From Novakomyces olei (lineage: Eukaryota; Ascomycota; Novakomycetes; Novakomycetales; Novakomycetaceae): a stretch of DNA of 64,000 bases. This document shows, piece after piece, positions 23,756 through 33,317 of this stretch. The DNA lies in the NCBI GenBank assembly GCA_016906335.1, contig JADEYG010000004.1:1339001-1403000 (forward strand). Reading direction: 5' to 3'. Positions within the stretch are counted from its first letter, which is position 1. Each line of letters starts with the position of its first letter. The notes under the pieces were generated by a model. That model saw only the letters and a program-made list of their open reading frames with translations, searched no databases and was not told the origin of the DNA. Position numbers and translations under genes: made by a program.

Positions 23756-24216
23756 TGTTACGGAGCGCTATATGAGGCGCTAGCTAGCGCTGAAGATAGC
23801 GCTTTACATCCTTTAATTTGTTTTGTTTCACTTTATTTTGAGTTACGACTTCTATTTTTAATTAGTTCTATTTATAACTCTTAGCTTCTATTTTTAGATA
23901 GCAACTTGGTTAGTTTAATTAGTTTAGTTTGATTAGTTTCTCGGGAAAAGCCCCACGGAGCGTCATAAGAATGGGACACTCCCCTCTTATGTTCGCTACG
24001 TGTAATCAAATCTTGGTGTGCAATATTTTGGTTTTCTATTACTAGGTTCCCTACTTTCCACGTATCCTCAACAGAGCCAGCGTGAGATCTGGCATATTCA
24101 CCTTATTGCACCTTTACGACTTTTTGGAAGTAAAGCCCCCATAACAGTATTACACGTCCACGATTCTGATTCGAGGATACAACGATGTCGGCAGCGGATT
24201 TTGAGCAGTTGAATAG
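23756..24216 (+). mobile_element. LTR (23756-24073) with leader and gag start of an unclassified LTR element
   Basis: The LTR begins TGTTACGGAGC and ends CCTCAACA, about 318 bp, inserted into the copia fragment. A ~110 bp leader follows and then the first codons of a gag-like frame (MSAADFEQLN). The rest is cut off by the insertion of element A at 24217. Family is uncertain. Confidence 0.55.
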
Positions 24217-24910
24217 TGTCATGATCCCCGCCTCGCGTGAACCACGACAGCGAACGACGCCTGAAGTCCTGTAGCGCCAAAGGCGATGACTTCAGGCTAG
24301 ATAGATCTAAATAGCTCGCGCGAGGTAATGTTGGACATTACTCGCGCGAAGCGCGTAAGTGGCCTAGCTCGCGAGCAGGTTGGACCTGGCTCGCGCGAAG
24401 CAGGTCCACGTCCATGCCCGCGCGACGTAGGCACGTCGCGGCGCATGACAGTAGTAGTAGCGATCGCGCATCGCTACGAAGCTAGATAGATCGATCCATA
24501 GAGTTCATAGCTCGCCACCGCTTTCCCAATGCGGATGGTCTGGGACCATCGCATTGAGATCGTGGTGGGATGAGGCTTAGGCCGCGAAGTGGCTAAGCGA
24601 GCCGCTAAGCCTCATAGGATAGTCTACATAGTCGCCCATGGAGAGAACTCTCTCCACGGGCTTATAATCTCAAAGTTGCTACATAGCCTTGTAGCAGGTA
24701 AGCTTTAGAGAAGCGCCGTCGCCTTTCAAGGACAACGTCCTTTTCCTTTTCCTTAGTTCTTGCGCCGGGCGCAAGTCTACGTTCCCGTTTCTCGGTACTC
24801 GCTTCGCGCGGTACCCGATTGAACTTCCTTTGTCGAGCGGTCTCGCAAAGGACAGTCCGTGTTCGCCTGTAGCGACACGCGAGTTTACACCGCGGTGCTC
24901 CCCTCTAAGG
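24217..24910 (+). repeat. Chain of ~12 hairpins in the element A LTR and leader
   Basis: Successive stems include CCTGAAGTC/GACTTCAGG, CGCGCGA-GTAATGT/ACATTAC-TCGCGCG, CGCGAGCAGGT/ACCTG-CTCGCG, CGCGACGT/ACGTCGCG and GTAGCGAT/ATCGCTAC. Further ones are CAATGCG-ATGGTC/GACCATCGCATTG, GAGGCTTAG/CTAAGCCTC, TGGAGAGA/TCTCTCCA, GCTACA/TGTAGC, AAGGAC/GTCCTT, CTTGCG/CGCAAG and CCTTTG/CAAAGG. Loops are often only 3-5 nt. Confidence 0.85.
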
Positions 24911-26161
24911 GCCACCTCACAAATAGGTTTCTTGAGCAAACCACAGCGCATTTGGAACGGCTGGAGAAAGAGAACCGCACTCTCGCTGACCAACTCGGTA
25001 TCGCTAAGGGAACCGTGCAGGAACGAGGGTCGAAGGAGCCTAAAATGGCACCACCACCATTCTTTTCCGGCGAACGCTCGAAAACTGGTGAATTTTTGAC
25101 CTGCGTGAGGATGATTATTGGCAGTCAACCAGATCGCTATCGCTCGGCGCGACAGCAAGTGATGTTTGCGGCGTCTTACCTTCGCGGAGCGGCTTTCAGA
25201 TGATTTGAGCCTCATGTGAGAAACGAAAATGAAGTTATTCTCGACGATTTTGATTGTTTTTGTGACACGCTCGAGAGGATGTTCGGAGACCGGGACGTCA
25301 AACGAACAGCAGAGCGAAGTATCCGTCTCTTGAGACAGAGAGGATCTGTATCTCAGTATGCGACTGAGTTTGAAAGATTGAAATCTTGGCTAACCTGGAA
25401 CAATGATGCATTAGTTGCTCAGTTCTACGATGGGTTGAAAGAGAATATCAAAGATGAGTTGTCAAGGAGAGAAATGCCTGAACTTTTGGGCACCTTGATT
25501 GATGAATGTGTGAAGATCGATGGCCGTTTGTTCGAGAGAAACAAGGCTAGACAGCGATTTAGTTACAGTGAAAGGGAGTATGCAAGACCTCTGCATTATG
25601 GAAGTACACCGATGGAGATTGACAATCTGATGACAAGACGGATTGATGACGAAGAGACAAGCGTTAATTATGACGCTACCAAACGCCGATACTCGCGCCC
25701 GCAACAAACTGATACAAGGAACTATGGCGCTAAGTATGTGTCATGATCCCCGCCTCGCGTGAACCACGACAGCGAACGACGCCTGAAGTCCTGTAGCGCC
25801 AAAGGCGATGACTTCAGGCTAGATAGATCTAAATAGCTCGCGCGAGGTAATGTTGGACATTACTCGCGCGAAGCGCGTAAGTGGCCTAGCTCGCGAGCAG
25901 GTTGGACCTGGCTCGCGCGAAGCAGGTCCACGTCCATGCCCGCGCGACGTAGGCACGTCGCGGCGCATGACAGTAGTAGTAGCGATCGCGCATCGCTACG
26001 AAGCTAGATAGATCGATCCATAGAGTTCATAGCTCGCCACCGCTTTCCCAATGCGGATGGTCTGGGACCATCGCATTGAGATCGTGGTGGGATGAGGCTT
26101 AGGCCGCGAAGTGGCTAAGCGAGCCGCTAAGCCTCATAGGATAGTCTACATAGTCGCCCAT
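24217..26161 (+). mobile_element. Element A: short Ty3/gypsy relative, LTR - gag remnant - LTR
   Basis: Two LTR copies begin TGTCATGATCCCC at 24217 and 25739 and are identical over the 423 bp that can be compared. The second is cut at 26161 by element B. Between them lies only leader and a gag homologous to that of element B (24900-25738); no pol is present. The gag is broken in about two places. Identical end repeats mean a recent insertion despite the poor coding content, which suggests a non-autonomous element moved by the proteins of a relative. The LTR and leader are packed with hairpins. Confidence 0.85.
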
Positions 26162-26479
26162 TGTTGTGTTTTTCTTTGTTTGGTTTGGGTACGGCTGTGT
26201 TGCTTTCACGGCAACTGTGGTGGGAAGCCAAATGGAAGGTAATAGTACTTAAAACGGTTTACACGGTCAACACGGTCGATAATCAGCGTCGGATAAAAGT
26301 GTGAACGGGCCTCCTTTTATCCTTGCTGGAACTAACTAACTATAACTAAAAATAGAAACAACTACGGAAAAGACTGTCTAAGCCACAAAGTGGCTAACTA
26401 AAATTCCGGAATTGGAAATAATCCGCAATCGAACGGATTATCTCCGATGAAAACGGAATTATGTCATATTGATATGACA
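26162..26479 (-). repeat. 3' LTR of element B
   Basis: The 318 bp copy has TG...CA ends and is inserted into the second LTR of element A. The ORF3 stop codon lies a few bases inside it. Confidence 0.97.
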
Positions 26480-27519
26480 CTATCCTCCTCTTCCAAAAAC
26501 GTAGACACTGCCGCCTGTGCCTTTTTGTACCAGCCTTGTCTCCTGCTGTCTTCTCCTGCCCAATCACGATATGCCATCAAGCAACGTTCGTGATCTTCCT
26601 TTACCTCGTCTCGAATAGTTGGGAACTGTGTACTAGCCCACGACGATTCCCACTTTGCCACTCGGTATAAAGCCTGGTCTTCGCTAGCAATATAGTAACC
26701 CATCAAGACTGCTTTCTCAAAAGACATCACCGCATGTGGTGTCCCAGACCTTAATCGAAAAATAACTCCCGGCTCTAGTACTCCAATCTTTAACCCTTCG
26801 AGGCTGCGAAGAGCTTCAGGTAATATAAAGTCTCCTGGCCTGCGATGATAGGGCTCCAACTTCTGTAAATTGGCCTCTGAATTGGCCCACGTAAAGACCA
26901 GCTTTCTCCCAAGAATTCCCACAATGACGGTTTCGCACAGAACCGGATCCACGTGAACGTCCGTGATTGTGCCCGACGGTGTGGCAGTCCCGTTCCATCC
27001 AAGTTCATTCAAATAACTTTCCTTCAACAATCCTTGCGCGCGAAGGCCCACTGACGATAAACCGTATTCGCTGATCGGCCTCAAATTGTAGGCTGCGTAT
27101 CTCGTAGTCCCCGGCTGGACGAATGATGCGAGGACCTGGGCGATTCGTATTTCGTCATCATGCACGCGAACCCGTATGTCCATAAACAAAGCTGTCTCAT
27201 CCTCCAAAAGGTCCTCGAAGACATGTGCCCATGTTGGCTTGCAATCGAAAACAAACCTTTCGCTATGGGGCTTGAGCTTTTCGAAATCAACCGATGCGAG
27301 CAGAGTAAAAATGTCTCTCGCCAACTGTTTGTTCGGTCGGTCTTCCTCCTTAAACCACTCTTCGGCCCAGCCAACCAGATCAGGGTCGTGCATCTCCATG
27401 TGACGGTCGCGGTCGTGCTTTCGGGTGTACTGTCGAGTGCACACAACACATTGGAACTTACCGCTGTCCAGCGCGTATCGCTTGCGCTGCCTCCCCTCTT
27501 CAAGAACGTTATTGTTCAT
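26464..27519 (-). CDS. ORF3 of element B: C2H2 zinc finger plus JmjC/cupin-like dioxygenase domain
   Basis: The product is 351 residues from the ATG at 27519, same strand as gag-pol and placed between pol and the 3' LTR, where env sits in other elements. A C2H2 finger is at residues ~23-43: FQCVVCTRQYTRKHDRDRHM then EMH (C-x2-C-x12-H-x3-H). A JmjC-like barrel occupies ~185-290. It has TDVHVDPVLCETVIVGILG with the HxD iron pair, KLVFTWAN, and GVIFRLRSGTPHAVMSFEKA with the distal His, followed by VLMGYY. JmjC enzymes are Fe(II)/2-oxoglutarate dioxygenases, many of them histone lysine demethylases. The finger suggests nucleic acid binding. A role in loosening host chromatin is inference. The frame is open throughout. 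Confidence 0.8.
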   Translation of the reverse strand: MNNNVLEEGRQRKRYALDSGKFQCVVCTRQYTRKHDRDRHMEMHDPDLVGWAEEWFKEEDRPNKQLARDIFTLLASVDFEKLKPHSERFVFDCKPTWAHVFEDLLEDETALFMDIRVRVHDDEIRIAQVLASFVQPGTTRYAAYNLRPISEYGLSSVGLRAQGLLKESYLNELGWNGTATPSGTITDVHVDPVLCETVIVGILGRKLVFTWANSEANLQKLEPYHRRPGDFILPEALRSLEGLKIGVLEPGVIFRLRSGTPHAVMSFEKAVLMGYYIASEDQALYRVAKWESSWASTQFPTIRDEVKEDHERCLMAYRDWAGEDSRRQGWYKKAQAAVSTFLEEEDSVISI

Positions 27520-30500
27520 TGTCCGTAAATTTGCGGATTTGATGTCTAAGTTGCGGATTTGGTGGGGGTAGCCCACATATATATAGACTTCGTTATACTT
27601 GACTTCGACAAGTAATAATTCTTTGACGTTCCATAAAAATAATAATGATAATAATAGTATATACTTAATTATTTTATTAAGTAATAGTCGTAGCATAGAA
27701 TAACAATAAAAGCAATAATATAGATATATCTGATCCGTATCTTAGCGGATTATGTGTTGATATTGCGGATTCAATGTTTTTGGTTATTCCAGTATGCTTT
27801 AACTGCCTCTGTTGCATTTGTCAGGTTTCCAAAAGGTTCCCATGTACGGTCTTGTACTCCATAACCTTTCCAATGCACTAAATATTTGCGGTTTCGGCCT
27901 CTGCCTGTATGATTGCAAATGTAATCGACTTCGTATTCAGTCGTGTCCACTAGAACATCGGGAACGTGTAAATCTGTTGGGTCTCTCTGAAATCGGTCTG
28001 GTAAACATTTTTCCAGTAAAGTTTCATAAATACGTTGTGTATTTTGATATGTTGGGGAAGCTCAATCCTGTAAGCGCTATTTCCTATAGCCTCAATAATT
28101 TTGAAAGGTCCCAGTCTTGTATGATCTAGTTTATCCGATGGTCGCTCGCTGTGTATGTGTCTTCTCTGGATCCACACGTTGTCTCCAGGCACAAATGTAT
28201 TTGCTGCTGTTTTCTTTTTGTCATAATGTAGCTTTGATACTTTATTTGCAGATTGAATGTTGCTTTTGACTCGTTCAAATAATTCGTTCCAGTCTCGTGT
28301 AGTTTGATTTGCTGCTGGATTGTCACTCTGGGAAGTTGTGATCTGTATTCCCTTTGGATGATAACCGTTGCAAATGTAAAACGGTGATAGTCTTGTACTG
28401 CTGTTTGTTGCATTGTTCATTGCGAATTCCGCAAAAGACAATAGCTTGCTCCAATTGTTTTGGTTGTAATTGACATAGGCTCTTAAGTATTGCTCGAGTG
28501 TTTGATTGGTTCTCTCAGTCTGTCCATCTGTTTGTGGGTGGTGACTCGTCGAATGCAATAGCTTAACTCCAAGGTTCTGGTACATGCCTTGCCAAAATTT
28601 GCTCAAAAACTTTGGATCTCTGTCTGATACGATTTCATTTGGTAGTCCGTGGTGTTTAAATACCTTGTCAATGTATAGTCTCGCTACATCCGTTGCTGTG
28701 GATGATTCTTTGCAAGGGATTAAATGACACATTTTAGAAAATCTGTCAACAACCACTAGTATTGAATCAAAACCTTCGGATTCGGGAAGTTTAACGATAA
28801 AATCCATTGAAACAGATTCCCATGGTCTTGACGGTACTTGTAGCGGGTTTAATAATCCTGCAGGTTTCTTCCTCGATTTCTTGCTTCTCCAGCACGTCGC
28901 ACATGATGCTACGTAATCCCTAACATCCTGCGACATATTTTTCCACTTCTTAAAACGCTGTACTAGTTCTAACGTTCGATGTTGTCCAAAATGTCCTGCT
29001 AATGGGTGATCATGGCATGCTCGCAATATTTCCAGCTTCTCGTCCGTATCTATATGTTCGACTGTTGTCATACTTAGATCAAATCTTGCTGGATCGATCA
29101 ACGGCTTATCAATTTGGTATTCCTTCAAGTCAACATTATTAAAATCAACTCTTCTGCTCAACGCGTCTGCTGCTGCGTTTCCTGATCCTTTTCTGTATCG
29201 AATCTTAAATTCATATTCTCCTAATAGTTCCGACCAACGTGCTTGTCTCCTCGATAGTTTCTTTGTCGTAGTAAACGTCTGCAAGTTCCGATGATCAGTA
29301 TATACAATAATTGGCTTTGGATGTCCTTGCAAATAGTGTCTCCATATTCCGAATGCATAGACAATCGCAAGTAACTCTTTATCGTGTATATCATAATTGA
29401 TCTCGGCTGGTTCAAGCTTTCTGCTTATAAAAGCAATCGGTCTCTTTTCGCCTCCTTGTTCTTGTAACAGTACGGCTCCTATAGCGAAATCTGAGGCATC
29501 TGTTTCGACAATGCACTCGAGTTCTGGATCGTAATGCTTTAACGTAACGTCTCTTCGAAAGCTGTCTTTCAATTGTTCAAAAGCCTTCTCTTGGTCTGCT
29601 CCCCAGCTAAATGTATTATCCTTCTTTAATAGACTTGTTATTGGTGTCACAATCTTTGAAAATCCAGGAATGAATCTTCTGTAATAATTGCATAGTCCAA
29701 GAAACGACTGTACGTCCTTGACGTTCTTTGGTGTGGGCCAGTCATTAATAGGCTTGGTCTTGTCCGAGCTCATCGAAACTCCTTCTGTCGATATAATAAA
29801 TCCTAGAAATTCCACTTTTGTCTTGTGAAATTCACATTTGCTTGCCTTTGCGAACAGCTGTCTTGCTCGTAATCGCTTAAACACTTCTCTGGCATGCTGT
29901 ATATGTTCCTCTTTATTTCTCGAGTAAATGAGGATGTCATCCAGATAGACTAAGACATATCTATCCAGGATATCTCGGAATACGTCATTGATAAGGTTTT
30001 GGAAAGTTGCTGGCGCATTAGTGAGTCCAAAAGGCATCACTCTGTATTCAAAATGTCCGTATCTTGTACGAAATGCGGTTTTCCACTCGTCGCCATTTCG
30101 AATACGTATCAGATTGTAAGCGCCTTTCAAATCGATCTTAGTAAATATACGACTTCCACTTAACTTATCGATGAGTCCATCAATTCTCGGAATAGGATAT
30201 CGATTCTTGACTGTAATCGCATTTAGTGCTCTGTAGTCCACGCAGAGTCGTAAGCTCCCGTCCTTCTTTTTCACAAACAATATGGGTGCTCCTGCTGGTG
30301 ACTTCGATTTTCTGATGAATTTCTTATACAAGTTTTCCTCAATATACTTGAGCAACTCTCTCTGCTCGTCTGCAGATATGTTGTAGATAGGTCCAAAAGG
30401 TACCTTCGATCCCTTTTCCAATATTATTTCATGATCATAGCTTCGATGCGGTGGCAATACGTCTGCTCGTCTCTCATCGAATACATCACGATAGTCTTCA

Positions 30501-32126
30501 TATTCTGTAGGAATTTGGGGGATTTTTCCAACGTTATCGCTTTCCGGTTTTTCGGGAAAAAATCCGCTCTCTTGCGGCACTTGTGTTTCATCCGCAAAAC
30601 TTGCCTTTAATCCGCTCGTCTGCGTGCAAGTTGCGTCTGCATAATCTTGCTCTGTATTCTGTACTTCAAATGATAATGTACGATTCTTCCAATCAATAAT
30701 GGGATTGTTCTCTTGCAACCATTGAATACCCAAAATGATGTCTCTCTGGCCAATATCTGCCACATAAAATCTCGTAGGTGTAACACAATTTCCTATCTTC
30801 ATGTCCATAATCTTCGTAGTTCTCGCCACGGGTCCTGATGCCAGGCTTCGGCCATCGACAACCTGTATCACAATTGGTCTCTGAAGTCTTTCTGTCTTTA
30901 GATTCAAATTCAATATTAATCGCGGGTGTATGAAATTTAGGTTCGCTCCTGAATCCACTAAAGCTTTTCGTCTAAGCCCATTTATTTGGACGTCCGTCTC
31001 CAAATGTCTCACTCCAGTATCTCGTCGTCTTTCAGTGGCTTTTAATTCAGCTTGTCCTAGAGAAACCACTTCTTTCTCTAGGCGAAATCTTTTCCCGAGT
31101 CGTCGCTCAACTCGTTCGTCGTCATTGCAGCTTGACGGCTTACAAACGGAATTCTCTTTTCTTTGCACTCTTTTGCAATATGCCCTTTCTTCTGGCAATT
31201 ATAACACTGTACGTTTCTGTTGTCGTGACTTCTCTCTCTTTCTCTCGCGTCTCTCGCGTCTCTGTAATTCGTCTTGTGCTCTCTGTCATTCGTCTTGTAC
31301 TCTCTTGCGGGTCTGCCTGCTCCTCTGGCACCGGCAACCGCCAAATCAATTTCCATCGGTGCAGTCGTCTGGTTACTTCTGCCCGTAAATCTCGGCTCAT
31401 AATACGTTCTCGGTTCGTAACTTGTTCTCTGTCTCTCTTTACGTCTCTCAAATAGACGATTATCAATACTGATCGTCATCTCGATCATCTCTCGCAAGGT
31501 ACTAGGCTCTGTCGTTCTTGCCAATTCGTCCTTAAGCCTGTCGCTAAGGCCCTCGTAGTACTGCGAAATCAACGCTTCTTCGTTCCAGCTAAAGTTCGCT
31601 CTGAGTCTGTCAAACTCGGCTGCGTACTGAGCAACAGCTCCAGACTGCTTCAGATTGCGAATTTGCTTCTGCGCCTGCTTTCTAATATCTCGATCACCAA
31701 ACATCTGTAGGAATGAATCACAAAACGTCTCAAAATCGTTGAGTATTCCTTCGTTTTCCCCTAGGATGTGAGGCTCAATCCACCTGAACGCGGTTCCTCG
31801 CAAATAGGTTGCTGCAAACGTGACCTTCTGGCGGTCCGATCCGTATCTCGAGGGTAGTGCGTCGGTTATCATTTTCACTTGGGTGATAAATTCACGAGCC
31901 TTAGCTCTCTCGCCAAAAAACAAAGGTGGCGGGGCTAACTTGGGCTCCCGGTTGAACGTCGCATGTCGACTCTCCTGATCGTTTTCCAATTTGACCTTCA
32001 GCATCATGTTCTCATGCTCCAGTAGCTGTAACTTCGCTGTTGTTTCCTCAACAAATTGGTTCAGACGATTCATGTCGACACCTTCCATGACGAACGGCTC
32101 GGCACCACAACGTGGGCTGATTATAC

Positions 32127-32444
32127 TGTTGTGTTTTTCTTTGTTTGGTTTGGGTACGGCTGTGTTGCTTTCACGGCAACTGTGGTGGGAAGCCAAATGG
32201 AAGGTAATAGTACTTAAAACGGTTTACACGGTCAACACGGTCGATAATCAGCGTCGGATAAAAGTGCGAACGGGCCTCCTTTTATCCTTGCTGGAACTAA
32301 CTAACTATAACTAAAAATAGAAACAACTACGGAAAAGACTGTCTAAGCCACAAAGTGGCTAACTAAAATTCCGGAATTGGAAATAATCCGCAATCGAACG
32401 GATTATCTCCGATGAAAACGGAATTATGTCATATTGATATGACA
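32127..32444 (-). repeat. 5' LTR of element B
   Basis: This copy matches the 26162-26479 copy at all but about one position. Its right flank (GATAATATCC) does not repeat the left flank of the element. Confidence 0.97.
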
Positions 32445-33154
32445 GATAATATCCGAGGTAAGATCCGAGGATGCGTTCCTTGGTTCGGAAAAAAGAAAGA
32501 TAGAGCAAAGACAAGATAATAGTAATAGTAGAAACTAAATGTCAAAGACAGAAAAATATAGTTAGGACAATAAAAGAAAGGAAACAATATTGAGAAAAGT
32601 CTTCCTTGGAAAAGATCCTTGGAAAGATCCGAAGATATGATCCTAAGTTAGGAACGAAAAGAATAATATTTTTTTTGTTGAAATATAAGATATTGAAAAG
32701 TCTTCCGAGGAAGAGATCCTAGGAAAGTTCCGAGGATAAGTTCCTAGGTTAGGAACGAACAAAAACAAGTAAAAGAAATTAAGTAACGGAACGGAACGAA
32801 ACAGAACAGACGGGTACGAAAATTTTTTTGTGACGGGTTAATATGTGAGGAAAGGGGGAAAGGAGGGAAGAAAGGCGAAGCGAAACGTAGGCGTCTGAAA
32901 GTAAAAGAAAATATATTAGAAAATATATTAGAAAATTAAATAGAGAAATTGAATAGAATAGATTAACCCGTGGGGAGCTGGGCTCACCACGGCGCTATTT
33001 ATAAGCTACGGACGGAGGAGGAAGGCGCAGCACGCTGCGAAGGGGCTGCGCCGGAAACGGAAAGAAGTAAACAAATAAATAGCGCAAAGTAAATAAACGC
33101 GCGGAAGTGTATAGACGAAATAAAAGAGGGGAAAAGGTAAGTAATGAAGAGGGG
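32445..33154. repeat. Degenerate ~100 bp tandem repeats rich in GGATCC / CCTAGG palindromes
   Basis: Three diverged copies are visible near 32450-32510, 32590-32670 and 32695-32760, each with a string of TCCGAGGA/TCCTTGGA/TCCTAGGA motifs and a closing GGTTAGGAACGAA-type motif. No coding frame is seen. A TATTTATAAGC string at ~32994 may be an old promoter. Confidence 0.6.
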
Positions 33155-33258
33155 CTCCTAGGAAGGGATCCTAGGAAGGGATCCTAGGAAGGGATCCTAG
33201 GTAGGGATCCTAGGTAAGGATCCTAGGAAGGGATCCTAGGTAGGGATCCTAGGTGGGG
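33155..33258. repeat. 13 bp tandem repeat, 8 units (GGGATCCTAGGAA)
   Basis: Each unit overlays a GGATCC and a CCTAGG palindrome. The array runs straight into telomere-like DNA. Confidence 0.9.
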
Positions 33259-33315
33259 TAAACCCTAACCATAACCCTAAACTATATTTATAACCCTAAC
33301 CCTAACTAACCCTAA
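33259..33315 (+). repeat. Interstitial telomere-like repeat (CCCTAA)n
   Basis: About six CCCTAA/AACCCTA units, C-rich on the plus strand as at a left chromosome end. They directly abut the left end of element C. Confidence 0.8.
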
Positions 33316-33317
33316 GT

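Larger units (their letters stand above)
26162..32444 (-). mobile_element. Element B: nearly whole, very young Ty3/gypsy chromovirus with an extra JmjC-like ORF
   Basis: The LTRs are 26162-26479 and 32127-32444 (318 bp each, TG...CA) and differ at about one position, so the insertion is very recent. Parts in order on the minus strand: gag (32088-31078, with a C-terminal CCHC knuckle), protease (~30.95 kb), reverse transcriptase (~30.35-29.75 kb), RNase H (~29.6-29.15 kb), integrase (~29.0-28.2 kb), a chromodomain tail (~27.95-27.79 kb), then ORF3 (27519-26464). Gag and pol overlap in different frames, as in elements that use programmed frameshifting. It looks whole apart from about one break. 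The flanks show no 5 bp target duplication. Confidence 0.95.
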
